A stretch of 64,000 bases of DNA from Gracilimonas sp017641085 (GTDB taxonomy: Bacteria; Bacteroidota; Rhodothermia; Balneolales; Balneolaceae). The position numbers and the translations under genes are program-made. The stretch lies in assembly GCF_046115515.1 (NCBI RefSeq), contig NZ_CP175953.1; one strand, 5' to 3'. The notes under the pieces were generated by a model. It saw only the letters and a program-made list of their open reading frames with translations. It was not told the origin of the DNA and did no database searches. This document shows, in pieces, positions 33,455-40,482 of this stretch (within the stretch, counting starts at the first letter, position 1; each line of letters begins with the position of its first letter).

Positions 33455-33481
33455 AGCCACGTGATAAACGTGGCTTTTTTT
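33455..33481 (+). terminator. Intrinsic terminator after the small acidic ORF
   Basis: AGCCACGT, a 5-base loop, ACGTGGCT, then six T's. The T-tract is on the plus strand only, so the hairpin terminates rightward transcription. The only plus-strand candidate upstream is the 35-codon ORF. ftsY ends here on the other strand. Confidence 0.85.
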
Positions 33482-34433
33482 ATTCCCCAAACAGCGCATT
33501 CACAAAACCGGCCCGGTCAAATACCTGAAGGTCTTCGATTTTCTCACCCAGCCCGATATATTTAACAGGAACGCTAAGCTCGTGCGATACTCCGATTACG
33601 ATCCCTCCTTTAGCCGTTCCATCTAATTTAGTGAGAGCCAGCCCGGTGATATCTACCGTTTCAGTGAACGCTTTTGCCTGCTGCATGGCATTCTGTCCGG
33701 TGGAAGCATCCAGTACTAAAATCACTTCATGGGGAGCTCCTTCCACCACCTTCCCCATCACCCGCTTTATTTTAGCGAGTTCTTCCATCAGTGCTTTTTT
33801 GTTGTGAAGCCGGCCGGCTGTATCAATCAAAGCAACATCACTTCCCCGGGCTTTAGCTGCTGCAACCGTGTCGTAGGCAACGGAAGCCGGGTCTGCATTT
33901 TGGCCCTGCTGGATGATGGGAACATCCGCTCGTTCGCTCCAGATTTTAAGCTGATTGACCGCCGCCGCACGGAAGGTATCTGCAGCTCCTAAAATCACTT
34001 TTTTGCCTGCTTTTTTATATAGGTGAGCCAGCTTTCCGATGGTGGTCGTTTTCCCGACTCCATTCACCCCAACCACTAAAATAACGTGTGGGTTGATGGG
34101 GAATTCAGCTTCAAATTCTGCGGGTTTATCAGGGGCATTGTCTTCCAGCAGGTGTACAATTTCTTCCCGGAGCATTGCCTGCAGCTCATCCTGCGTTACA
34201 TACTTATCTTTGGCAACCCGGGCTTCAATTTTCTTAATAATTTCGATGGTGGTGTTAACCCCTACGTCCGAAGTAATCAGGATTTCTTCGAGGTCATCCA
34301 GAATGGCATCATCAACTTTATCTTTCCCGACAAAGGCCTTCCCGATTTTATTGAGCAGGCCATCGCGGCTTTTCTCAACACCTTCGTCAAGCTTTTCTTT
34401 TTTCTTCAGTCCTAATTTTTCAAGAAATCCCAT
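33480..34433 (-). CDS. ftsY: Signal recognition particle receptor FtsY
   Basis: 317 residues: an N domain (four-helix bundle, residues ~20-95) and the SRP-type G domain. Motifs are G1 GVNGVGKTTTIGKLA, G3 DTAGRLHNK and G4/G5 TKLDGTAKGG. FtsY receives the SRP-ribosome complex and hands it to SecYEG. The acidic A domain of E. coli FtsY is absent; a short lysine-rich N-terminus replaces it, common in this phylum. It lies 11 bp downstream of the CDP-alcohol phosphatidyltransferase gene on the same strand. Confidence 0.97.
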   Translation of the reverse strand: MGFLEKLGLKKKEKLDEGVEKSRDGLLNKIGKAFVGKDKVDDAILDDLEEILITSDVGVNTTIEIIKKIEARVAKDKYVTQDELQAMLREEIVHLLEDNAPDKPAEFEAEFPINPHVILVVGVNGVGKTTTIGKLAHLYKKAGKKVILGAADTFRAAAVNQLKIWSERADVPIIQQGQNADPASVAYDTVAAAKARGSDVALIDTAGRLHNKKALMEELAKIKRVMGKVVEGAPHEVILVLDASTGQNAMQQAKAFTETVDITGLALTKLDGTAKGGIVIGVSHELSVPVKYIGLGEKIEDLQVFDRAGFVNALFGE

Positions 34434-34444
34434 ATAAATAATAG

Positions 34445-35038
34445 CTAATTGAATTCTGCTCCGCTCATAATCAGGCGGTAGCGATTAAAGTAATCGATCC
34501 AGGAGATAATCATTAATGTGAGTGAACATGCCATCAAAAACATATGAACGCTTCCGGCATCCGGAAAGAAAAACACAGCGATCCAGTACAAGGCTAACAC
34601 GTTCACAGAAATTTTTCCGGACATAATGGCCATGGCCACCTTATTATATTTCTTTTTGATATAGTACGAGCCCAGCATGATCATACTGTCCCGGATTACT
34701 GCAAATATCAAAAACCAAAGGGGAATCCACCCTATCCACACAGTGTACACGAACAGAACGAGAGCACACAGTTTATCGGCAATCGGGTCAATCATCTTGC
34801 CCAGTTCTGAGATGGTGTCGGTCTTTCGGGCAATAAAACCATCCAGGTAATCGGATATCACTCCATATACAATTAATACCATAATAGCGGTATTCACCTG
34901 CAAATCATTCAGGTAATGTAAATATACCACCGGAAAGGCCACTAAAATACGGCTGAACGAAATGGTATTGGACCAGGTAAATACCCGTCCTGTTACCTCC
35001 ACTTTCTTGCCATCTATATTTTTGGTTGTATTAGCCAA
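34445..35038 (-). CDS. CDP-diacylglycerol-glycerol-3-phosphate 3-phosphatidyltransferase-like protein
   Basis: 197 residues with about five membrane helices and the full CDP-alcohol motif starting DYLDGFIAR and ending GKMIDPIADK. This compact form is typical of PgsA, which makes phosphatidylglycerophosphate. The start is TTG (35038); no earlier ATG is available and the domain begins soon after (TWSNTISFSRI). It is co-directional with ftsY. It looks like the housekeeping enzyme, unlike the larger family member at 10533-11483. Another CDP-alcohol acceptor is possible. Confidence 0.88.
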   Translation of the reverse strand: MANTTKNIDGKKVEVTGRVFTWSNTISFSRILVAFPVVYLHYLNDLQVNTAIMVLIVYGVISDYLDGFIARKTDTISELGKMIDPIADKLCALVLFVYTVWIGWIPLWFLIFAVIRDSMIMLGSYYIKKKYNKVAMAIMSGKISVNVLALYWIAVFFFPDAGSVHMFLMACSLTLMIISWIDYFNRYRLIMSGAEFN

Positions 35039-35101
35039 ACCTTGTTTTTAATTGCGATATTGCCTGTCCAAATTTACAGTCCTTAAGTCTCTAAAACCAC
35101 C

Positions 35102-35671
35102 ATGAACGAGCACAAATTACTGGTAGAGAAAACCCTGACATCGAAAGAAGTTTTTAACGGAAAGCTGTTGCACGTTTTCTATGATGAAGTCCGGCTGCCG
35201 GATGGTTCGACTTCTACCCGGGAATGGATTAAACATCCCGGTGCCTGTGCTGTGGTTCCAGTTTTTGATAACGGAGACCTGATGATGATCCGCCAGTTTA
35301 GATATCCCATGAAACAGATTTTCTGGGAAGTCCCTGCCGGTAAAATTGATACCGGAGAGCAGCAAGATACTACCGCTATGCGGGAACTTGAGGAGGAAGC
35401 CGGCGTTTCTACAACTGATTTCACCTACGTCGGGCACTTTTACCCCGGCATCGGATATTCCGATGAAGTCATCCATATCTATGTGGCCTGGAACCTGAAG
35501 CCGGTTCCGCAGAAAGTAGATGAGGATGAGTTTGTTACCCGCCAGCGTATTCCTTTCAAAGAAGCAGTCAATATGGTTCACTCCGGAGAAATCAACGATG
35601 GGAAAACCGTGATCTGTTTACTCAGGGCATGGCAGTGGTGGCAGAATAATGAGCCTTTCAAGTTATCTTAA
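35102..35671 (+). CDS. NUDIX hydrolase, ADP-ribose pyrophosphatase type
   Basis: 189 residues with a Nudix box GKIDTGEQQDTTAMRELEEE followed by AGV (GX5EX7REUXEEXGU pattern). The upstream REWIKHPGACAVVP and the MIRQFRYP segment match the ADP-ribose/nucleoside-diphosphate-sugar pyrophosphatase subgroup. It would hydrolyse ADP-ribose to AMP and ribose-5-phosphate. It is divergent from the pgsA-like gene by 63 bp and stands alone. Confidence 0.92.
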   Translation: MNEHKLLVEKTLTSKEVFNGKLLHVFYDEVRLPDGSTSTREWIKHPGACAVVPVFDNGDLMMIRQFRYPMKQIFWEVPAGKIDTGEQQDTTAMRELEEEAGVSTTDFTYVGHFYPGIGYSDEVIHIYVAWNLKPVPQKVDEDEFVTRQRIPFKEAVNMVHSGEINDGKTVICLLRAWQWWQNNEPFKLS

Positions 35672-35689
35672 AAACTAAAACAGGAAGCT

Positions 35690-35977
35690 TTATTTAATAA
35701 TCCCTTCATCTTTAGCAAGCTCATACATGCTTTCATGCAGGTTTTCATTGTCCAGCTCGCCACGCATGCATAACTCGGTGACTTCCACTCCATTCAGCAT
35801 CAGCACACACCCCATATCAGAGAGTACCTGATCAAATTTCCGGGGGTCGGTCTTGCTTAGTTTGTCCACATCTATTCCATCGGGACTGATCTTCTTGTTC
35901 ACTAAAATATAGAATTGATCATCGGGTCCGTCTCCAAACGAAAATTCCTCTAATCCGGTATCTTTCAGTTTAAGCAT
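35690..35977 (-). CDS. Conserved-looking small protein of unknown function
   Basis: 95 residues, soluble, acidic. It overlaps the upstream DNA-binding gene by 8 bp, indicating translational coupling. No recognisable domain is seen; the segment GDGPDDQFYILVNKKISPDGID suggests a mixed alpha/beta fold. Because the pair is coupled, it may modulate the regulator or be its effector. Confidence 0.65.
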   Translation of the reverse strand: MLKLKDTGLEEFSFGDGPDDQFYILVNKKISPDGIDVDKLSKTDPRKFDQVLSDMGCVLMLNGVEVTELCMRGELDNENLHESMYELAKDEGIIK

Positions 35978-36383
35978 GGCGTTCTAAAAATTCTCTGGCT
36001 TTAATAATTTCTGTGATTTCATCTGATTCTTTATCCACAATCCGAACCTGGAATAAGCTTATGATCGCCTGTTCCTTCAGCGTGGATATTACTTCATCAA
36101 TAGTTTCGCATTCTTCGGTTTCACTCACAAGGTCGTTAATGCCTTGCACAATATACCGGTACTGCTTATCACTTTTCTTTTTTGAAGTTTGGAGTGATGG
36201 CTCCTGAGGCTCATTAAAATACTCGCGGATGGCTTCTTCCGTAACATACCAGCTAACCCCCAGCTTTCGCCCCCGGATTCGTCCTTCCCGAAGGTAAGTT
36301 CGCAAAGTCATCTTTGAAATTCCGAGTTGCTCATGCAGGTCATCGACCGAATACAGCGTTAAATCTCCTACTGTCTTGGGCAT
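35970..36383 (-). CDS. Excisionase/MerR-like helix-turn-helix protein
   Basis: 137 residues. An N-terminal helix-turn-helix of the HTH_17 type reads YSVDDLHEQLGISKMTLRTY, then a wing LREGRIRGRKLGVSWYVT and EEAIREYF. The C-terminal ~75 residues are acidic and possibly dimerising (ETIDEVISTLKEQA, hydrophobic heptads). It is the first gene of a coupled pair with the 95-residue protein. The HTH_17 fold occurs in both excisionases and small transcription regulators; no integrase is nearby, so a regulatory role is likelier. Confidence 0.8.
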   Translation of the reverse strand: MPKTVGDLTLYSVDDLHEQLGISKMTLRTYLREGRIRGRKLGVSWYVTEEAIREYFNEPQEPSLQTSKKKSDKQYRYIVQGINDLVSETEECETIDEVISTLKEQAIISLFQVRIVDKESDEITEIIKAREFLERHA

Positions 36384-36451
36384 TTCGCTTTTTAATTATC
36401 AAATTTTGATTACTGTTTATCACCTTTAAACTACAAATAATTTATTATTAG

Positions 36452-36484
36452 TTGCTATTAGTTATCGAAAAGAAATTAGATTTG
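36452..36484 (+). promoter_or_regulatory. Candidate Bacteroidota-type promoter (TTG ... TAGATTTG)
   Basis: TTG at 36452-36454 and a perfect TAnnTTTG box TAGATTTG at 36477-36484, separated by 22 bases. The usual spacing is about 19-21, so this is close. A hairpin terminator follows 52 bases later with no ORF between, suggesting a short RNA. Confidence 0.45.
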
Positions 36485-36490
36485 GTCGAG

Positions 36491-36567
36491 GCACCGGTTC
36501 CGCCGTATATTGGAAGCAGTTATTCAAAAAAACAAGCCCGGCAGCTAAAACCTGTGCGGGATTTTTT
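36491..36567 (+). ncRNA. Candidate small RNA, ~77 nt
   Basis: The interval runs from the expected start site after the TAGATTTG box to the end of a terminator-like hairpin and T-tract. No start codon with a useful ORF lies inside. The sequence does not fold like a tRNA, and I recognise no known RNA family. Support is only the promoter-terminator pairing, so confidence is low. Confidence 0.35.
36537..36567 (+). terminator. Hairpin with T-tract ending the candidate small RNA
   Basis: CCCGGCAG, a 7-base loop, CTGTGCGGG (one bulged base), then six T's from 36562. The orientation is plus-strand. It lies 94 bases before the lipoprotein leader of the metallophosphoesterase gene. Confidence 0.6.
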
Positions 36568-36660
36568 ATGCCTGCCTCTCACTAATCCTTGCTTCTAATC
36601 CGGTTACATTCCTTTTCATTCCCGGTTTTTTGTTAGGATGCGGTTCCCTAATTTATCCCG

Positions 36661-36786
36661 ATGATTAATAAGTGTTACGCCCTCTTACTCCTTTTCCTTC
36701 TTTCTTCTTGTTCGGCCAGCCAAACATATATTAACCGGGAAGACGGCGACCCCTTTTCTCTTTCTCCCCCGACAGTAATGACTTAG
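36661..36786 (+). pseudogene. Lipoprotein signal fragment, out of frame with the metallophosphoesterase ORF
   Basis: An ATG-started 41-codon frame reads MINKCYALLLLFLLSSCSAS, a lipoprotein signal with cysteine 17, then NREDGDPFSLSP before a TAG at 36784. The next frame, starting just before the stop, continues DSNDLVYRVFLIGDAG, the beginning of the metallophosphoesterase domain. Adding one C in the run of five C's (36766-36770) would join the two exactly. The original gene was therefore probably 36661-40397 with one deleted base, unless this is a sequencing error or frameshifting. Confidence 0.75.
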
Positions 36787-36827
36787 TCTATCGGGTATTC
36801 CTGATCGGTGACGCCGGCGCCCCTTCC

Positions 36828-39800
36828 TTGGATGTTCAGGAACCAAACCTGAAGTTCCTTCAGCAACAACTTGAAAAGTCCGGCGAGCGAAGTGCTGCTG
36901 TATTTTTGGGTGATAATATTTACATGAATGGACTCCCTGACTCTGCTCATCCGCGAAGAGCTTTTTATGAGCAGCGATTAATGGAGCAGCTCAAAACCGT
37001 TGACAACTTTAAAGGACGTGTGGTTTTTATACCCGGCAACCACGACTGGGATGATGGTGGACCTGATGGTGTAGAGGCCGTAAAGCGACAAGAACGTTTT
37101 GTGGAATCGTACCTGAATCGTGGCAATACGTTTTTGCCCGACAATGGCTTCCCTGGACCGGTATCCGTTAAACTTCTGGACGACAATGACGACCCCCGGC
37201 TTCGCGAAGACATCCGGCTTATTGTTTTAGATACGCAGTGGTGGCTTCACAAATACGACAAACCATATGGCGATACCGGAGAGTATGAACTCTTTGATGC
37301 CGGCGATATCCTTATCGAACTGGATGACATTCTGAAAAAGCAACGAAATGATTATTTGTTGATTGCTGCCCACCATCCTTTAAAAACAAATGGGAATCAT
37401 GGCGGATATCTGCCTCCTTCCACCCACCTGAAACCGCCCGTTTTTGGGAGTTTATATGCGTTGTACCGCAGAGTGTTTGGCAACCCACAGGATGTTCACC
37501 ATCATCAATATGCAAAAATGGTGGACGCACTGGAGAACTTATTTCACACCTATGAACTGGAGGATTTGATATATGCTTCCGGTCATGCACACAGCCTTCA
37601 ATATCACCGCGAGGAAGGCACCCGCATCAATCATCATTACCTGATCAGCGGTTCCGGCACAAAAGAGAATTATGTAGCCTCCGGGCGGGGCGCTGAGTTT
37701 ATCCACTCCGGAAACGGATTTTTGACTATTCAATATTATGGGGATGGGTCTGTCTGGCTGGAAGCGTGGACTCCCCAAGGAGATGGGTCTACCGGAAAAT
37801 TACTGTATCGAAACCAACTTAAGCCCCCTTTCGAGGAGGCCTTTCCTGATCAGGATTCCATAGAGGATGTGGCTGACATTGATTACACCGACAGCACAAA
37901 AGTGGCTGCTGCCAACCATGATTATGATGGTAAGAACGGCCTGTTCGAGTTTTTTATTGGGGCACATAACCGAAAATACTGGTCGGTTGAACATGAGTTC
38001 CCTGTGTTTGACATCACCGAAGTGGAAGACGGGTTAACGCCCGTACGAACCGGGGGGAAAGGACAATCTACCACCATTCACCTTGAACGCGAAGACGGCC
38101 GGGATTTTGTGCTCCGCTCAGTTGACAAAGAAGCCGGCCGGATCTGGGATGAAGAACTCAAGAAAACCATTGCCCGGGATTTAGCCCAGGATCAGTTCTC
38201 TATCATCAATCCCTATTCCGCATTGTTGATCCCAACACTTGCAGATGCCATCGGCACTTATCATACCAACCCCGAGATCTATTATGTGCCGGACGACCCC
38301 AAGCTTGGCGTCTATGCCGATGAAATAAGCGGGCAACTTGCTCTGTTTGAAGAACGCCCCAACGGCGACATGAGTGATGTTGCCAGCGTTGGATTTACTG
38401 AAGAAGTGCTCAGCAGCACGGAACTACTTCGCGAGCTGGATAATGATATAGATCATCGTGTGGACCAACAAGCTTTTGCCAAAAACCGGCTCTTAGATAT
38501 GCTACTGGCCGACTGGGATCGGCATGAAGACCAATGGCGATGGGCTTCTTTTGAACCGGAAGACGAGAAAGGCAAAATCTACAAACCCATTCCACGCGAC
38601 CGGGATATTGCACTAATGAACATGACCGGTGTAATACCTTCACTGGCTAAAGTGCTGGGGCCTTTTTCCCAGTATCAAAATTTTTCTGACGACTATGGAT
38701 ATCTCAAAGGGTTAAATAATAACTCGCTGGCTATGACGCGCCGGTTCACAAATCAGCTTACCAAAAAAGACTGGCTGGATATTGCGGAAGACATCAAAAA
38801 CTCCCTTACGGATGAAGTGATAGAGGAAGCCGTTCGAAACTACCCGGCACCGGTTTTTGAGAAGTTTGGAGATGAAACCATCCGAACGTTTAAAATCCGC
38901 AGAGACAAAATAATTGATGTTGCTGCCGACTACTATGAACTGATTTCCGGTGTGGCTTCAATTCAGGGAAGCAACGAGCGGGAGCTATTTGAGGTGCAGG
39001 TGCTTAGCGCCGATGAAATACAGGTAAAAGTGTTTAAGCTATCGGGAAAAGGAGAGGTTCGGGAGCAATATTATGAACGTGTTTTCTCCCGAAATGAAAC
39101 CCATGAATTACGCCTGTATGGAATGGGCGATGACGATATTTTCCGATTGAATGGAGAGGAAAAGAATAATACCAAAATCAGGATTGTCGGCGGTTCGGGA
39201 AATGATGTGTACTCGGATTCAACCTCCCGTAAAGGCTTGTTCCGCCAGGTTGAAATTTATGATACAAGGAATGGCAACTCCGTATCGAAAGGCTCTAACA
39301 CCGATGTAAACCTCTACGACAAAGCCGAAAATATTCATTACAATTACAGCAAGGATTTCCGCTGGAATACCATCCGTGCCAGCCTATTTTTTGAATACAA
39401 TAACGATGACGGTTTGTTCCTGGGCGGCGGGCCGAACATCATTCAAAATGGCTTCAGAAAGCAACCGGCGTCTGTTCATTATCCGCGGGCCAATTACGCC
39501 CCGCTTACCGGAGCTGCAAACGTACGCTATAATGGAACCTGGTATGATGTGATCCAAAAGTGGGATGTCAAATTGGAAGGGGAGTTTTTATTTCCCAAGA
39601 GTTATAAGAATTTTTTCGGTTTCGGAAATGAAACGACATTGCAAGACCGCTCTTTGAATTATTACCGAGCCCGCCTGTATCAGTACTCCATTGAACCGGG
39701 AATGACCATCCAAAAAAACATCCTGGAGCTTTATGCCGGTATTAACCTGCGTGGTACCAATGTGGAGAAAGACCCGAACAACATTGTCACCGACCCAACA

Positions 39801-40397
39801 CAGGGAATCCCACGTGGCGATTTTGACGAACAGTGGTTTACCGGCTTGGTAACTTCCCTTCACTTTTCTGATTTAGATAATGGCCTTAACCCAAAACAAG
39901 GATATCGACTTATTCTGGATGGGGAGTTAAATGTGGGAGTTCTGAATACGGACGAAACCTTCAGCCGGCTTCAGTCTGAACTGGAGCTGTACTTCTCACC
40001 CCGGCTTGACCCGCAAATTACCATCGCCAACAGAGTCGGCTCGGCCCATAACATTGGAGACTTTCCATTTTACGAGGCCAATACCCTTGGAGGCACCACC
40101 AACTTAAGAGGATACAACGGGCGTCGTTTTTCGGGGAGAACCAGCTTTTTCAATAACACCGAGCTGCGCGTGGAGCTCTTCGATTTCTACAACTACCTGT
40201 TAGGCGGAAAGGTGGGAATCAGTGGCTTTTTTGATGTGGGCCGCGTTTGGTTTGAGGGAGAGAATTCCGAGCTTTGGCATACCGGCTATGGCGGAGGCAT
40301 TTGGTTTAATGTGTTTGAATCTTTTTTAATCAATTCGAGTATTGGTGTCTCGGAAGAAGGAACCTTGTTTTCAGTGAAAGCAGGATTTTTATTCTAA
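36828..40397 (+). CDS. Metallophosphoesterase fused to BamA/D15-type outer-membrane barrel (start broken by frameshift)
   Basis: 1189 codons are open from a TTG at 36828, but homology to the fold starts earlier in this frame (FLIGDAGAP), so the true N-terminus is the lipoprotein fragment at 36661. Residues ~1-300 form a calcineurin-like phosphoesterase: GDN near 24, GNHDWDDGG, HHPL and the final SGHAHS metal ligands. A middle region of ~500 residues follows, of unknown fold. The last ~350 residues are a Bacterial surface antigen (D15/BamA-type) beta-barrel ending VKAGFLF, with the conserved GGTTNLRGY loop. This architecture puts a phosphatase on the outer membrane. If the shift is real, the leader is lost and export would fail. 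Confidence 0.82.
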   Translation: MDVQEPNLKFLQQQLEKSGERSAAVFLGDNIYMNGLPDSAHPRRAFYEQRLMEQLKTVDNFKGRVVFIPGNHDWDDGGPDGVEAVKRQERFVESYLNRGNTFLPDNGFPGPVSVKLLDDNDDPRLREDIRLIVLDTQWWLHKYDKPYGDTGEYELFDAGDILIELDDILKKQRNDYLLIAAHHPLKTNGNHGGYLPPSTHLKPPVFGSLYALYRRVFGNPQDVHHHQYAKMVDALENLFHTYELEDLIYASGHAHSLQYHREEGTRINHHYLISGSGTKENYVASGRGAEFIHSGNGFLTIQYYGDGSVWLEAWTPQGDGSTGKLLYRNQLKPPFEEAFPDQDSIEDVADIDYTDSTKVAAANHDYDGKNGLFEFFIGAHNRKYWSVEHEFPVFDITEVEDGLTPVRTGGKGQSTTIHLEREDGRDFVLRSVDKEAGRIWDEELKKTIARDLAQDQFSIINPYSALLIPTLADAIGTYHTNPEIYYVPDDPKLGVYADEISGQLALFEERPNGDMSDVASVGFTEEVLSSTELLRELDNDIDHRVDQQAFAKNRLLDMLLADWDRHEDQWRWASFEPEDEKGKIYKPIPRDRDIALMNMTGVIPSLAKVLGPFSQYQNFSDDYGYLKGLNNNSLAMTRRFTNQLTKKDWLDIAEDIKNSLTDEVIEEAVRNYPAPVFEKFGDETIRTFKIRRDKIIDVAADYYELISGVASIQGSNERELFEVQVLSADEIQVKVFKLSGKGEVREQYYERVFSRNETHELRLYGMGDDDIFRLNGEEKNNTKIRIVGGSGNDVYSDSTSRKGLFRQVEIYDTRNGNSVSKGSNTDVNLYDKAENIHYNYSKDFRWNTIRASLFFEYNNDDGLFLGGGPNIIQNGFRKQPASVHYPRANYAPLTGAANVRYNGTWYDVIQKWDVKLEGEFLFPKSYKNFFGFGNETTLQDRSLNYYRARLYQYSIEPGMTIQKNILELYAGINLRGTNVEKDPNNIVTDPTQGIPRGDFDEQWFTGLVTSLHFSDLDNGLNPKQGYRLILDGELNVGVLNTDETFSRLQSELELYFSPRLDPQITIANRVGSAHNIGDFPFYEANTLGGTTNLRGYNGRRFSGRTSFFNNTELRVELFDFYNYLLGGKVGISGFFDVGRVWFEGENSELWHTGYGGGIWFNVFESFLINSSIGVSEEGTLFSVKAGFLF

Positions 40398-40482
40398 TGC
40401 CCATATTCTTTAAGGCTTAATTATTGAGTATATTTATACAGGTCAAACCTATCTAAATCACCAAGTCACAATGCCATAACTG

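Noticed and set aside
36491..36567. tRNA or tmRNA fragment
   Set aside because: No cloverleaf, T-loop or CCA-like end can be formed.
36766..36786. Programmed frameshift at the lipoprotein-phosphoesterase junction
   Set aside because: No slippery heptamer with a downstream structure was seen, only a run of five C's; a deletion or read error is simpler.
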